Below, one piece after another: positions 35,179 to 44,573 of a stretch of 64,000 nucleotides of DNA (positions are counted from its first letter, which is position 1; every line of letters begins with the position of its first letter). The notes under the pieces are model-generated. The model was given only the letters and a program-made list of their open reading frames with translations. It was not told the origin of the DNA and did not search any database. The position numbers were made by a program, and so were the translations under genes. This stretch comes from Psychrobacter maritimus (lineage in GTDB: Bacteria > Pseudomonadota > Gammaproteobacteria > Pseudomonadales > Moraxellaceae), in contig NZ_CAJHAJ010000005.1 of assembly GCF_904846345.1 (NCBI RefSeq), positions 124,001-188,000 of the forward strand, read 5' to 3'.

Positions 35179-36039
35179 ATGACCCAGCATTTTATCGTTA
35201 TCGGCAATCCAATTGCCCACAGCAAATCCCCTGAAATCCATACGCAATTTGCAGCGCAGGCAGGTATCGAGATTAGCTATCAACGTCAGTATTGTCCTGA
35301 TGATGCGGCGAGTTTTACGGCGGTGATTGAGGCTTTTTTTCAAGGTGGCGGTGTCGGTGCCAATGTGACGGTACCATTTAAACAAGTTGCTTATGATTGC
35401 TGCGTGGCGCGTGGCGGCTTGTCTGAGCACGCCAAGGTCGCTGGCGCAGTCAATACCTTGCTGCTAAATAAAGCGCTGTTAAAAAGTGGCACGCCGATAG
35501 CTGAGGCCATATATGGTGATAATACTGATGGCCAAGGTTTGGTTAACCACATCACAAGCTTGGGCTGGCCACTAAAGGGCGCGCGCGTGGCGCTTATCGG
35601 CGCAGGCGGCGCGGCGCGCGGCGTTATACTGCCATTGATTGAAGCCGGTATCACCGAGCTAACCCTTGCCAATCGCACATTGAGCAAGGCGACGAACTTG
35701 GTCAACGAGCTGAGCGCAGCAAGTGAGACGATTGCTCAGCAGCAGCTTAGAACCTGTAGCACTGATGAATTAAGCGGTGACTTTAATATCATCATCAATG
35801 CCACCTCGATTGGTTTATCTGGCGATACGCTGCCGCTTAACGATAAGCTCAGCGGCCATTATGCTTACGATATGATGTATGGCCGCGCGTTGCCGTTTTT
35901 GCAGCATTTTGCCGAGCGCGGCGCACAAACATCTGATGGTTATGGCATGCTTATCGGGCAAGCGGCGTTAAGCTTTGAGCGTTGGACGGGACATACGATT
36001 AATGTGGTAAAAGTCACTGAAATTTTACAAACGCATTAG
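35179..36039 (+). CDS. aroE: shikimate dehydrogenase
   Basis: AroE reduces 3-dehydroshikimate with NADPH in the shikimate pathway. NPIAHSKSPEIH (10-21), the catalytic lysine K68 in VTVPFKQ, D117 in GDNTDGQG and the NADPH loop GAGGAARGV are present. It is 286 aa from the ATG at 35179, preceded by AGCGGA; the open frame begins at a TTG nine codons earlier, which I reject. Confidence 0.96.
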   Translation: MTQHFIVIGNPIAHSKSPEIHTQFAAQAGIEISYQRQYCPDDAASFTAVIEAFFQGGGVGANVTVPFKQVAYDCCVARGGLSEHAKVAGAVNTLLLNKALLKSGTPIAEAIYGDNTDGQGLVNHITSLGWPLKGARVALIGAGGAARGVILPLIEAGITELTLANRTLSKATNLVNELSAASETIAQQQLRTCSTDELSGDFNIIINATSIGLSGDTLPLNDKLSGHYAYDMMYGRALPFLQHFAERGAQTSDGYGMLIGQAALSFERWTGHTINVVKVTEILQTH

Positions 36040-36066
36040 TTGGAATTATTTAGAGTAACAATTAAA

Positions 36067-36098
36067 AAAGCCGTATGAATCTTGCGCATACGGCTTCT
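36067..36098. terminator. terminator, FUSC gene (and aroE)
   Basis: AAGCCGTATG (36069-36078) and CATACGGCTT (36087-36096) form a stem; the T-run is good on the minus strand (TTTTTTAAT), weak on the plus strand. Confidence 0.75.
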
Positions 36099-36132
36099 TA
36101 ATTGTCTATGTTGTCATTTAAAAAGCGTTCCT

Positions 36133-37260
36133 TTATCCAAAACGCGCCAGTAACCAATTTTCCATCCGGCGCATTGGCACCCGTAAATTGGTAGAATGTA
36201 TCACTACCCCGCCGCTTAGGCCGACCAAGCAACCAATAATAGTATCAAACAAACGCGCCAAAATGACTTCTTGATAGGCTTGCTCCGTAAAGGGTAAACC
36301 ACTACCGTATTCAGCGATAAATATCGTCAGCGGCGTAATAAATATCACGGCTAAGCCATAATGACGGTCGACCAAGGTTTCGATACAGAGCATCAAGCCC
36401 AATATCGCCAGCGCCACGCCCCATATCGACAAGCCCCATGAAAGCATCCAACCTGCCAGCCCCACGCCTAATAAAGTGCCAAGCAAGCGATGGATTTGTT
36501 TAATCCACATGGTACGCAAATGGATACCTTGGACAATCAAAAAGCAGCTAACCGCCGCCCAATACGGATTAGATAATTGTAGCGTGATGGCGATAAGTAA
36601 CGCTAAGCTGACAAAACCGGCGACAATGATACTTTCAGTAATGGTATCGGGCTCATAACGATAAGTGGGCGTTGGGGTCGCCGGACGCGTTGCCAATAAA
36701 AACAGCGAATATAGCAGCGACATCACTAAGGCAAAACCACTACCAAGCATTACCAGCCCCGTGGCGGGCATAATGTCTTCTAAAGGTAGCGGTATAAATA
36801 GCGCAATCGCACCCGCCATCAGCACAAACAATCCTGCCGGCGGCGGCTGGCGATAATAACGCCCAAAAATCACGATACCAAAAGCCATCAAGGTAAATAT
36901 CGGCAATTTTAATATTGGAATCTGCTGTGCTATCAAACCGAGGGCAAAACACAACGACATTGCAAAGCCCCATGCCATCACCGTCACCAAGCGATACGGC
37001 AGCTTACCGACTAAGGGCGTATTTAAAATAACCATCGCCCCCAAAGACGCCTTGATACCGGACGGTAAGGCGTCAAAGTAAGCACCCGCAAACACCGGGA
37101 AGCTAATAGCAATCGCCGCGATAATTGGCATATGCCAAGGCCGCTTGCTGCGGTTGACGGTGAGTAAGTGATTGAGCTCACCGTCGATGAGGCTTTTGAG
37201 GCGAGCAAATAGTGCTGTTAGCCAAAATGATGGCGTTACCTTGCGCTTTGATGCGCTCAT
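36133..37260 (-). CDS. FUSC-family membrane transporter
   Basis: The 375-aa protein has about ten hydrophobic segments in two groups of five or so, with the FUSC pattern YWAAVSCFLIVQG near residue 230 followed by RLLGTLLGVGLAG and LIxIETLVDRHYGLAVIFITPLTIFIAE. FUSC/YccS-type proteins are thought to export aromatic or fusaric acid-like compounds. ATG at 37260 has AAAGGAAAG 8 bp upstream; a more distal ATG (37281) would place that site inside the gene. Confidence 0.85.
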   Translation of the reverse strand: MSASKRKVTPSFWLTALFARLKSLIDGELNHLLTVNRSKRPWHMPIIAAIAISFPVFAGAYFDALPSGIKASLGAMVILNTPLVGKLPYRLVTVMAWGFAMSLCFALGLIAQQIPILKLPIFTLMAFGIVIFGRYYRQPPPAGLFVLMAGAIALFIPLPLEDIMPATGLVMLGSGFALVMSLLYSLFLLATRPATPTPTYRYEPDTITESIIVAGFVSLALLIAITLQLSNPYWAAVSCFLIVQGIHLRTMWIKQIHRLLGTLLGVGLAGWMLSWGLSIWGVALAILGLMLCIETLVDRHYGLAVIFITPLTIFIAEYGSGLPFTEQAYQEVILARLFDTIIGCLVGLSGGVVIHSTNLRVPMRRMENWLLARFG

Positions 37261-37700
37261 AATTGGCTTTCCTTTATTCATTCATCATTCATCTTATTCA
37301 TTCATGTAAATCATATTCTTAAATATTTTTGCTACTATCATCTATCTTTAAACCCCATTATGCGAGTTATAGACAGTTCAAAATAAAAAGGGTCATTCAA
37401 AACAATATTCTACATCTATAACCAAATGTTTTGTTTTTATTATATAATAATGAATATTAGTTATTAGTTGTATATTTGTCGCTATAGAAGATTTATACTG
37501 ACATCAATGCCACAACAGCTAATTTTTATCAAGGACGCCTTAACGGTTCTCTAAATGGATAAGCTGTTCTTAATAAAACTGCATGACAATCTATAATCTT
37601 GTCAACCTTTACCCCAAATAATTGAACAACCGTTTACATAAGCCGTGGCTCACATATTGAGCTGACCGTCTATGATAGCGAATAACCAAAGAGAGCGACT
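37261..37700. other. spacer FUSC gene - acyl-CoA dehydrogenase
   Basis: No gene is seen. TTCATTCATCATTCATC-type repeats lie at 37275-37305 in the FUSC leader. A TATAAT at 37592 might serve the dehydrogenase gene. I see no clear PsrA/FadR-type operator. Confidence 0.45.
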
Positions 37701-39521
37701 ATGTTAACTTACAAAGCACCTTTGCGTGATATCAAGTTTTTGATAAATGATGTTTTCGACTTCCAAACGCATTATAAAGATTTGGACAATGGCGAAAACG
37801 CTGACCCTGAAACGGTCGATATGATTTTGCAGGGCATGGCTGATTTTGCCGAAAACGTCCTTGCACCACTTTATCAGCCAGCAGATGCAGAAGGCTGTCA
37901 TTTTGAAAATGGTGTAGTGACCACACCAAAAGGCTTTAAAGAAGCTTATGATCAGTTCGTTGAAGGCGGCTGGCAAGGTATCTCGTACCCTGAAGAGTAC
38001 GGCGGTATGAACTTACCGATGTCAATCAACCTTATTAAAGCTGAGATGATTGGTACGGCTAACTGGCCATGGGCGATGTACCCTGGTCTATCAACGGGTT
38101 GTATCAATACTTTACTACAGTATGGTACGGACGAGCAAAAAGCGACTTACTTACCTAAATTGGTCGAAGGCACTTGGGCCGGTACCATGTGTTTGACTGA
38201 GCCACAGTGTGGTACCGATTTGGGACAAGTTAAATCAAAAGCCATCCCGCAAGATGACGGTACTTATAAAATTAGCGGTACAAAGATTTTCATCTCAAGC
38301 GGTGAGCATGACTTAACCGATAACATCGTTCATATCGTTTTAGCCCGTCTACCAAATGCGCCAGAAGGCACGCGAGGTATCTCATTATTTATCGTACCAA
38401 AATTCTTGCCAACTGCTGAAGGCGAATCAGGCGAGCGTAATGGCGTGGCTTGTGGTTCTATTGAACACAAAATGGGTATCAACTCATCATCAACCTGTGT
38501 CTTAAACTTTGATGACGCGGTTGGTTACTTAATCGGTGAGCCAAACAAAGGCCTAAAAGCCATGTTCACCTTTATGAATACCGCCCGTATCGGTACTGGT
38601 ATCCAAGGTCTAGCGCACACTGAGCTGTCTTTCCAAAACGCCCTACCATACGCGAAAGACCGTCGTTCTATGCGTACCTTATCAGGTACCAAAGACCCTG
38701 AAAAAGTTGCTGATGCGATCATTCATCATGCCGACGTACGTCGTATGCTATTGACCCAAAAAGCCTTTGCTGAAGGTGGTCGCTCGATGATTTATCACTC
38801 AGCGCGCTATGCCGATAAAATGTCGCAAGGCGTTGCCAACGGTGATGATGCTGAGTTTGAAAAATGGGATGATAAACTAGGCTTCTACACGCCTATCCTA
38901 AAAGGCTTCTTAACTGAGCTTGGTATTGAAGCGGCGAAACACGGTCAGCAAATCTACGGTGGTCACGGCTATATCAAAGAATGGGGCATGGAGCTTATCG
39001 CTCGTGATGCTCGTATCGCCACTATGTACGAAGGTACCACTGGCGTTCAAGCGCTTGATTTATTAGGTCGTAAGGTTATCTTGCAGTCTAAAGGTAAAAT
39101 CATCCGTGATTACACCTCAAGCATCATGAAATGGTGTGGCGAGTACGCGCTTGATAAAGACATGCGTAAATTCGTTTGGGCATTGACCAAACTATGTGCT
39201 GAGTGGAACACTTTGACGGTACGCTTGATGCTGATGGCACGTAAAGACCGTGAAATCATCTCAGCGGCTTCAGACGATTTCTTGATGTACTCAGGCTATG
39301 TAATGATGGGTTATCACTGGGCGCGTATGGCGGCTGTCGCTTATGACAAGCTTAAAAATGGCGGCACTGAGTCTCCAGAATTCTATAAAGCCAAAATCCA
39401 AACCGCTGAATTCTATTTCGATAAATTGTTGCCACGTACTTCAGGTCACGCTGAAGCCATGGTCGCACCAAGCGATAGCATGACAGCGATGAAGATTGAG
39501 AACTTTGCTTTCTTAGATTAA
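37701..39521 (+). CDS. acyl-CoA dehydrogenase, long (DmdC/FadE5-type)
   Basis: This flavoprotein oxidises an acyl-CoA at C2-C3 in beta-oxidation. The 606-aa length with an extra C-terminal domain is that of the FadE5/DmdC group, longer than short ACADs (about 380 aa). CLTEPQCGTDLGQVKSKA and ISGTKIFISSGEHDLTDNIVHIVLAR cover the FAD and substrate pocket. The probable catalytic base is E444 in YEGTTGVQALDLLGRK. Codon choice here looks more biased than in neighbouring genes, suggesting strong expression. GAGAG precedes the ATG. It is a single-gene unit. Confidence 0.93.
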   Translation: MLTYKAPLRDIKFLINDVFDFQTHYKDLDNGENADPETVDMILQGMADFAENVLAPLYQPADAEGCHFENGVVTTPKGFKEAYDQFVEGGWQGISYPEEYGGMNLPMSINLIKAEMIGTANWPWAMYPGLSTGCINTLLQYGTDEQKATYLPKLVEGTWAGTMCLTEPQCGTDLGQVKSKAIPQDDGTYKISGTKIFISSGEHDLTDNIVHIVLARLPNAPEGTRGISLFIVPKFLPTAEGESGERNGVACGSIEHKMGINSSSTCVLNFDDAVGYLIGEPNKGLKAMFTFMNTARIGTGIQGLAHTELSFQNALPYAKDRRSMRTLSGTKDPEKVADAIIHHADVRRMLLTQKAFAEGGRSMIYHSARYADKMSQGVANGDDAEFEKWDDKLGFYTPILKGFLTELGIEAAKHGQQIYGGHGYIKEWGMELIARDARIATMYEGTTGVQALDLLGRKVILQSKGKIIRDYTSSIMKWCGEYALDKDMRKFVWALTKLCAEWNTLTVRLMLMARKDREIISAASDDFLMYSGYVMMGYHWARMAAVAYDKLKNGGTESPEFYKAKIQTAEFYFDKLLPRTSGHAEAMVAPSDSMTAMKIENFAFLD

Positions 39522-39568
39522 AATTATGACTAAGATTGTAAACGCATTAATTAGTTAATAATTAATAA

Positions 39569-39599
39569 GAAAAGCGCCTATTATTTAGGCGCTTTTTTA
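39569..39599 (+). terminator. terminator after acyl-CoA dehydrogenase gene
   Basis: AAAAGCGCCTA and TAGGCGCTTTT form a stem, followed by TTTTAT. Confidence 0.85.
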
Positions 39600-39674
39600 T
39601 GCTTAACTAAAAGTTAGAAAATCCTAGAACTGGAAATACTAAAGCTAGAAATACAGTCAATACGTTAATACCCT

Positions 39675-39753
39675 CGTGCTGTTGGGATAAATTTTTCTTG
39701 CTTGCTGTTCGCAAGCGTGACAGAGGCTACAAAAAACTTATCCCATCAGCAGT
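39675..39753. repeat. dispersed palindromic repeat, copy 1
   Basis: Ends are related and inverted (GCTGTTGGGATAAATTTTT and AAAAAACTTATCCCATCAGC), with TTGCTTGCTGTTCGCAAGCG in the middle. The reverse complement of 54826-54900 aligns to it from one end, sharing ATAAATTTT and GCTTGCTGT-CGC. Confidence 0.75.
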
Positions 39754-39814
39754 TTGCTTCGGTTTTACATCGAATAGACTACAGAAAATAGATAACAGAC
39801 TTAATTAGGAGACG

Positions 39815-40294
39815 ATGATGTTTGCCATTAACAACAAAACTACTTTATTAAGCGCACGAGTGGTAAAAACGCTGTTGCTTAGTGTCACATTGATAGGCGT
39901 TAGCGCAAATAGTGCGTTGGCTAAAAGTAGCGACAGCCCTATTCATTTCGCAAAAGGGGCTATCAGTAGTACGGTGACTGGTAAATTAAAACCCAATGAA
40001 AACGAACGCTGGCATCGCTTTGATGCCAGCAGTTGGCAATATGCCATTATTAATATTGCGCCACTTGCGGGCACGCCTGAGACGGCCAATGTCGGGGTAT
40101 TGCATATGCCAAACGGTACGCAAGATGGCACCAAAGGCGGTATCATTTATCAAGGTTGCTTACGCGAAACCGGAGAATATCGCTTACGTATCGCCCGTAA
40201 TCTAATGGCCACTCAAGGTAAAACGGCGGGTTATAAGGTTGAGGTAATGATATTACCTAAATATGCCAGTGAATCCTTATGTGAGTCTTTATAA
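39815..40294 (+). CDS. putative secreted protein, PPC-like domain
   Basis: A 159-aa protein with a signal peptide (hydrophobic TLLLSVTLIGVSANSALA, cleavage near residue 36). The mature part has GKLKPNENERWHRFDASSWQYAIINIAPLAG, then VLHMPNG and a C-terminal GEYRLRIARNLM and YKVEVMILP, reminiscent of small beta-sandwich PPC domains (pre-peptidase C-terminal). Two cysteines (in QGCLRET and ESLCESL) could form a disulfide. GGAGACG precedes the ATGs. Function unknown. Confidence 0.65.
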   Translation: MMFAINNKTTLLSARVVKTLLLSVTLIGVSANSALAKSSDSPIHFAKGAISSTVTGKLKPNENERWHRFDASSWQYAIINIAPLAGTPETANVGVLHMPNGTQDGTKGGIIYQGCLRETGEYRLRIARNLMATQGKTAGYKVEVMILPKYASESLCESL

Positions 40295-40370
40295 GTTTAT
40301 CAAAATAATAGCGACATACTAGCGACGGAAAAGCGCGTAGTAAATACTCGTAAGCACTCATAAGCAGCCA

Positions 40371-40745
40371 TTAGTCATCAAGCATTTTCTTATGATAAAT
40401 CGCGCTGATTTCTTCCACCTCAACACAGATTTGTATGCCTACGCGCCCTGATTGCTCCGTATCTAATGCCTCTTCTATAGCAGCCGTTAATAACTCAGCG
40501 AGCTGATGGCGTATGACCTCGTCACGACCGCTCATTATTTTTAGATACGCATAAACAAAACCATTAACTTGCTCATCGTCTGCGACACCAACCAAAAACG
40601 TCTCAATCGGTACGATACGCGCTTTGATATCAGCGGGCTTAGCAAAATGCCCACTGTCCCATAATGCTTGATTTAATGCTCTAAGAAATGATGCTTCATG
40701 AGCAATCGTGACATTGGGCGTTACTTGAATGGTTAAATGCGGCAT
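40371..40745 (-). CDS. 5-carboxymethyl-2-hydroxymuconate isomerase-like protein
   Basis: The 124-aa protein starts MPHLTIQVTPN, with Pro2 as the expected catalytic base after Met removal, as in the tautomerase superfamily. The pattern (a short beta strand, helix, VYAYLKIMSGRDEVIRHQLAE) matches CHMI (HpaF) of homoprotocatechuate degradation. No other hpa gene is near, so the physiological substrate is open. Confidence 0.8.
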   Translation of the reverse strand: MPHLTIQVTPNVTIAHEASFLRALNQALWDSGHFAKPADIKARIVPIETFLVGVADDEQVNGFVYAYLKIMSGRDEVIRHQLAELLTAAIEEALDTEQSGRVGIQICVEVEEISAIYHKKMLDD

Positions 40746-40784
40746 CGGTAAAATCCTTAAAAAAGTAGCAAAACTTGTTAAACA

Positions 40785-41273
40785 CTAATCATCGACAATA
40801 TCTGCAAAGCGCGCCGCAAGGGTGGTTGCCAATTGCTCAGGCGGCAATTCAATCTCCAAACCTCGGCGGCCGCCACTGACATAGATAGTGCTTTGCTCTT
40901 GCGCCGAGGCATGTATGAGAGTCGCTAAGCGCTTTTTTTGCCCTAAGGGACTGACACCGCCGAGCACATAGCCGGTAGTTCGTTCGACTTGTTTAGGGTC
41001 GGCCATTTGCACTTTTTTGCAGGGCAGCATTTTATGAGCAGATAGCGCCTTGGCCATTTTTTTGAAATTTAAAGTTTTATCCACGGGTAAAATAGCCACC
41101 GCCAGCACGCCAGTATCGGTTGTGACCACCAAGGTTTTAAACACACGCTCGGCAGCAATGGCCAGTTTTTCAGCGGCTTCCAAACCAAAAGACGCAGCAT
41201 TACTGTCGTGAGTATATTCGTGTAATTTATAATCAAGGTTACGTTGTTTGGCAAGTTTGATAGCAGGCGTCAT
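40785..41273 (-). CDS. ybaK: Cys-tRNA(Pro)/Cys-tRNA(Cys) deacylase YbaK
   Basis: YbaK hydrolyses mischarged Cys-tRNA(Pro). The 162-aa protein shows the family landmarks: VFKTLVVTTD with the catalytic lysine region, ADPKQVERTTGYVLGGVSPLGQKK, and ending YVSGGRRGLEIELPP. It lies 40 bp upstream of the CHMI-like gene on the same strand, with no functional link visible. Confidence 0.93.
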   Translation of the reverse strand: MTPAIKLAKQRNLDYKLHEYTHDSNAASFGLEAAEKLAIAAERVFKTLVVTTDTGVLAVAILPVDKTLNFKKMAKALSAHKMLPCKKVQMADPKQVERTTGYVLGGVSPLGQKKRLATLIHASAQEQSTIYVSGGRRGLEIELPPEQLATTLAARFADIVDD

Positions 41274-41576
41274 AATATTTTAGCTTCGATAAAGAAAGGG
41301 TAGAGAATAAATTTTAAAAAGATTTGAACAACAATATACGATTTCATTTTAATTCTGGCTTAATCTTACCTCTAGTTTAGCAGATATAGTATTGCGCGAA
41401 ATGGCTGATATTTCTACCTATGACTTCAAGTAATTGCACCTCTTAATAGCTATCTTAGCTGATAAATTCTCTGGTGATATTGTTAATATTAACAGTATAT
41501 ACAGACACCATATATCGCTTTGATGGCTTTTATGGCATCATAAGCGCAACACATTTGACTAATTTTGATACTCATT
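41274..41576. other. divergent spacer ybaK - plsB
   Basis: AT-rich, no gene or strong motif seen. It must hold the promoters of both. Confidence 0.45.
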
Positions 41577-44438
41577 ATGATACCGAAGTTCTTAAAAAAA
41601 CGGATTTTTAAAGCGCCCGTAACGACTGGCGACACGGCAACTACTAAAGACTTAGACAGCGATATCAGCCCAGTCGTGCCAAAGCCTTATTCTAATGCCC
41701 CGATTAATCAGCTATATCGTAAGCTCTCGGGGCAGATGCTTGATGTTGCCGTCAAGCCAAAGCTATTGGGCGAATTACCTGAGTTTGATGACGACGACAA
41801 CATTCTCAGATTTTATGTGCTGCAAGACTATTCGCGCTCCAACAGTATTTTGATTGACCTGCAAACACAAGAGCATAATCTGCCACCCGCATTGGTCGGG
41901 GTACAAGATATTGCCCACGATATTAAAGAAAACGCGGCGATTATATTTTTACATCATCCGCATGCCAAAGACAGCCAACTGTCACCTCGCCTATCCCGCT
42001 TGGTCTCTGCCGTTTTACAGCATCCAGAATTAAAAGTGCGTTTGGTGCCAGTCTCCATCCTGTGGGGACGCGCGCCAGAAAAAGAAGACTCGTTATTTAA
42101 GCTTTTGACTGCCGATAACTGGCAAGACCCTAGTATCACCAAACAGTTATTTAATATCGGTGTGATGGGACGCGATACCTTTGTTCAATTCCATCCACCG
42201 CAAGATTTGCGTACCCTTATTAATGATAGCCTTAAAGGCGATGGCGAAGGATTTTCTGTCTTTGATTCAGTAGCCAGGGATTTAAAAGACAGTCTTGCAC
42301 AAGATACTTTATTAGAAGACCGTTTATTAAAAGAAGGTGCTTTAGAAGATAGCGAATTAACAGCTAATACTCTAAATGACAGTGCTGCAAAGAATAGCAA
42401 CAATATCACAAATGAAGTCGACGAAGCGCCGAGCTATGCCATGGTTGCCGCAGCCGATGGCAACCGTGAACTGGTGCGCTCATTGCAACAACAGCTTAAT
42501 ATTTATTTAGACAAACAGCGTGCCAGTATGCTTGGCCCTGATTTGTCAGACAGACGTAACTTGGTTGACAAATTGGTATATTCGCCAGCTATTAAAAACG
42601 CCATAGAAGCCGAGGCTGAAGCTTCTGGTATCAGCGTCCGTGAAGCCCGTGCCTTGGCAAAAGGCTATGCCAATGAGATGGTCAACGACTATTCGCACTC
42701 TATTGTGCGCGGTTTTTATAAGTTCCTTACTTGGCTATGGACGCAACTTTATGATGGCGTCGAAGTACATCACTTTGAGCGTGTACGCGAGCTGGCAGCA
42801 GATTACGAGCTGGTTTATGTACCTTGTCACCGTAGCCATGTCGACTACCTGCTGCTGTCTTATGTCATCTATAAGCGTGGCCTCAGTATTCCTTATGTTG
42901 CCGCTGGTGACAATTTAGATGTGCCAGTATTAGGGCCGTTATTGCGCGGCGCAGTTGCCTTTTATATCCGTCGTAGCTTCCGTGGCAATGCGCTTTATAC
43001 CGCGGTACTCCGTGAATATATGCACACGCTGATTACCCGTAACACACCGATTGAATACTTTATCGAGGGTGGACGCTCGCGTTCAGGACGCCTATTACCG
43101 CCAAAAATGGGTATGCTGGCGATGACGGTCCATAGTCAATTACGTCACTCTGAGAAGCCGGTGGTATTTATACCGACTTATATTGGTTACGAGCGCATCA
43201 TGGAAGGCGGTACCTATGTCGGTGAGCTAAAAGGCAAACCAAAAGAGTCTGAATCATTAATAGGCTTACTCAAAGTTGGGCGTAAGATTGAGCGTATCTT
43301 TGGCAATGTGCATCTAAGTTTTGGCACACCGCTGCATCTTAGCGACTTTATGCAAAAATTTGACGTACCAGCCAATAGCCTGCCTGCCGATCGCACCGAT
43401 ACCGCGCTCGATGATAAAGCCAGCGCCATGGTTGATAATATCGGCGTCAAAGTCATGCAGCATATCAATAAGGCAGCGGTTATCACCCCTGTATCACTAT
43501 TGTCGTTGGTACTATTATCCGCACCGAAATCGGCGCTTGATGAAGATATTTGCCGCGAGCAAATTGCTTTGTATCAAGGCTTAGCTCAGCAGCTACCTTA
43601 CTCAGCTGATACCGTCATCACCGATATGTCGCCGCAGCAAATCATCGATTATGGTATTAAGCTAAAGCTTATCGAGCGTAGACCGCATATCTTGGGTGAT
43701 ATTATTCAGATTGCAGGCAAGCAAGCTGCTCTGCTTAGTTATTTCCGTAACAATATCCTGCATGTCTTTATTTTATTATCATTCCTATCGGCCTTAGTAG
43801 CACGTAATGGTCGCATCGAACGCAGTCGTCTAAATAGCATCGCCGAACAATTATATCCGTTCCTTCAAAGTGAGCTGTTCTTATACTATCCAGCCCATGG
43901 TTTGACAGAAACGCTCAACAAAAAAGTCGATAGCCTGCTGGCAAATGGCCTGATTGTAGAATTGAGCGATGACATGCTGAGCGTCCCTGAGACAAATAGT
44001 AAATGCTATCAGCAGCTACAAGTGCTGGCGACGCCTGTTGAACAAAGCCTTGAGCGTTACTTTATGACCCTTGCTTTACTTGCCCAGCAAGGCTCAGGCA
44101 ATCTGACCGAAAATGAAGTCGTTGACCTCTGTCATCTGCTTGGACAGCGTTTGTCGGTATTGTATGCCGATGATATTCCTGATTTCTTTGACCGTGCTTT
44201 ATTTACCAGCTTTATCAGTGCCTTGACTCGTCTTGACTACTTGCAGAAAGACGAAGAAACGGGCATCTTAACCTTTGATCAACGTATCGACCTTATTGCC
44301 CATCATGCAAAATACGTATTAAGTCCTGATATGATGCAAATTTTACAGCAAGTTGCCAGCCTCAATGAAGAAGAGATTGCCCACGCTATTACCGAAATTA
44401 GTAATAAGAAGCAGCGTAAATTTGGTCGTAAGCGTTAA
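41577..44438 (+). CDS. plsB: glycerol-3-phosphate 1-O-acyltransferase
   Basis: PlsB acylates glycerol-3-phosphate at position 1 in the inner membrane. Of 953 aa, it has the acyltransferase block I H-x4-D at H418/D423 (PCHRSHVDYLLL), block II GAVAFYIRRSF, block III FIEGGRSRSG and block IV VVFIPTYIGYERI. The N-terminal part carries an acidic, Leu/Asp-rich insert (about 235-280). The TTG four codons upstream has no ribosome site; neither does the ATG clearly, so the start is uncertain by a few codons. Confidence 0.95.
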   Translation: MIPKFLKKRIFKAPVTTGDTATTKDLDSDISPVVPKPYSNAPINQLYRKLSGQMLDVAVKPKLLGELPEFDDDDNILRFYVLQDYSRSNSILIDLQTQEHNLPPALVGVQDIAHDIKENAAIIFLHHPHAKDSQLSPRLSRLVSAVLQHPELKVRLVPVSILWGRAPEKEDSLFKLLTADNWQDPSITKQLFNIGVMGRDTFVQFHPPQDLRTLINDSLKGDGEGFSVFDSVARDLKDSLAQDTLLEDRLLKEGALEDSELTANTLNDSAAKNSNNITNEVDEAPSYAMVAAADGNRELVRSLQQQLNIYLDKQRASMLGPDLSDRRNLVDKLVYSPAIKNAIEAEAEASGISVREARALAKGYANEMVNDYSHSIVRGFYKFLTWLWTQLYDGVEVHHFERVRELAADYELVYVPCHRSHVDYLLLSYVIYKRGLSIPYVAAGDNLDVPVLGPLLRGAVAFYIRRSFRGNALYTAVLREYMHTLITRNTPIEYFIEGGRSRSGRLLPPKMGMLAMTVHSQLRHSEKPVVFIPTYIGYERIMEGGTYVGELKGKPKESESLIGLLKVGRKIERIFGNVHLSFGTPLHLSDFMQKFDVPANSLPADRTDTALDDKASAMVDNIGVKVMQHINKAAVITPVSLLSLVLLSAPKSALDEDICREQIALYQGLAQQLPYSADTVITDMSPQQIIDYGIKLKLIERRPHILGDIIQIAGKQAALLSYFRNNILHVFILLSFLSALVARNGRIERSRLNSIAEQLYPFLQSELFLYYPAHGLTETLNKKVDSLLANGLIVELSDDMLSVPETNSKCYQQLQVLATPVEQSLERYFMTLALLAQQGSGNLTENEVVDLCHLLGQRLSVLYADDIPDFFDRALFTSFISALTRLDYLQKDEETGILTFDQRIDLIAHHAKYVLSPDMMQILQQVASLNEEEIAHAITEISNKKQRKFGRKR

Positions 44439-44469
44439 GTTATATCTCGCAACACTCAATCATTTAGCA

Positions 44470-44505
44470 AAAAAAAGACCTCTAATCAATTAGAGGTCTT
44501 TTTTA
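44470..44505. terminator. bidirectional terminator, plsB / ettA
   Basis: AAAAAAGACCTCTAAT and ATTAGAGGTCTTTTTT are perfect complements around CA. Confidence 0.9.
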
Positions 44506-44573
44506 TATCAATTTTAAATTTCTAAACAGCCAATTTTTTATCAGCTGTTAAATAGCTACCTTAGGTAGATGTC

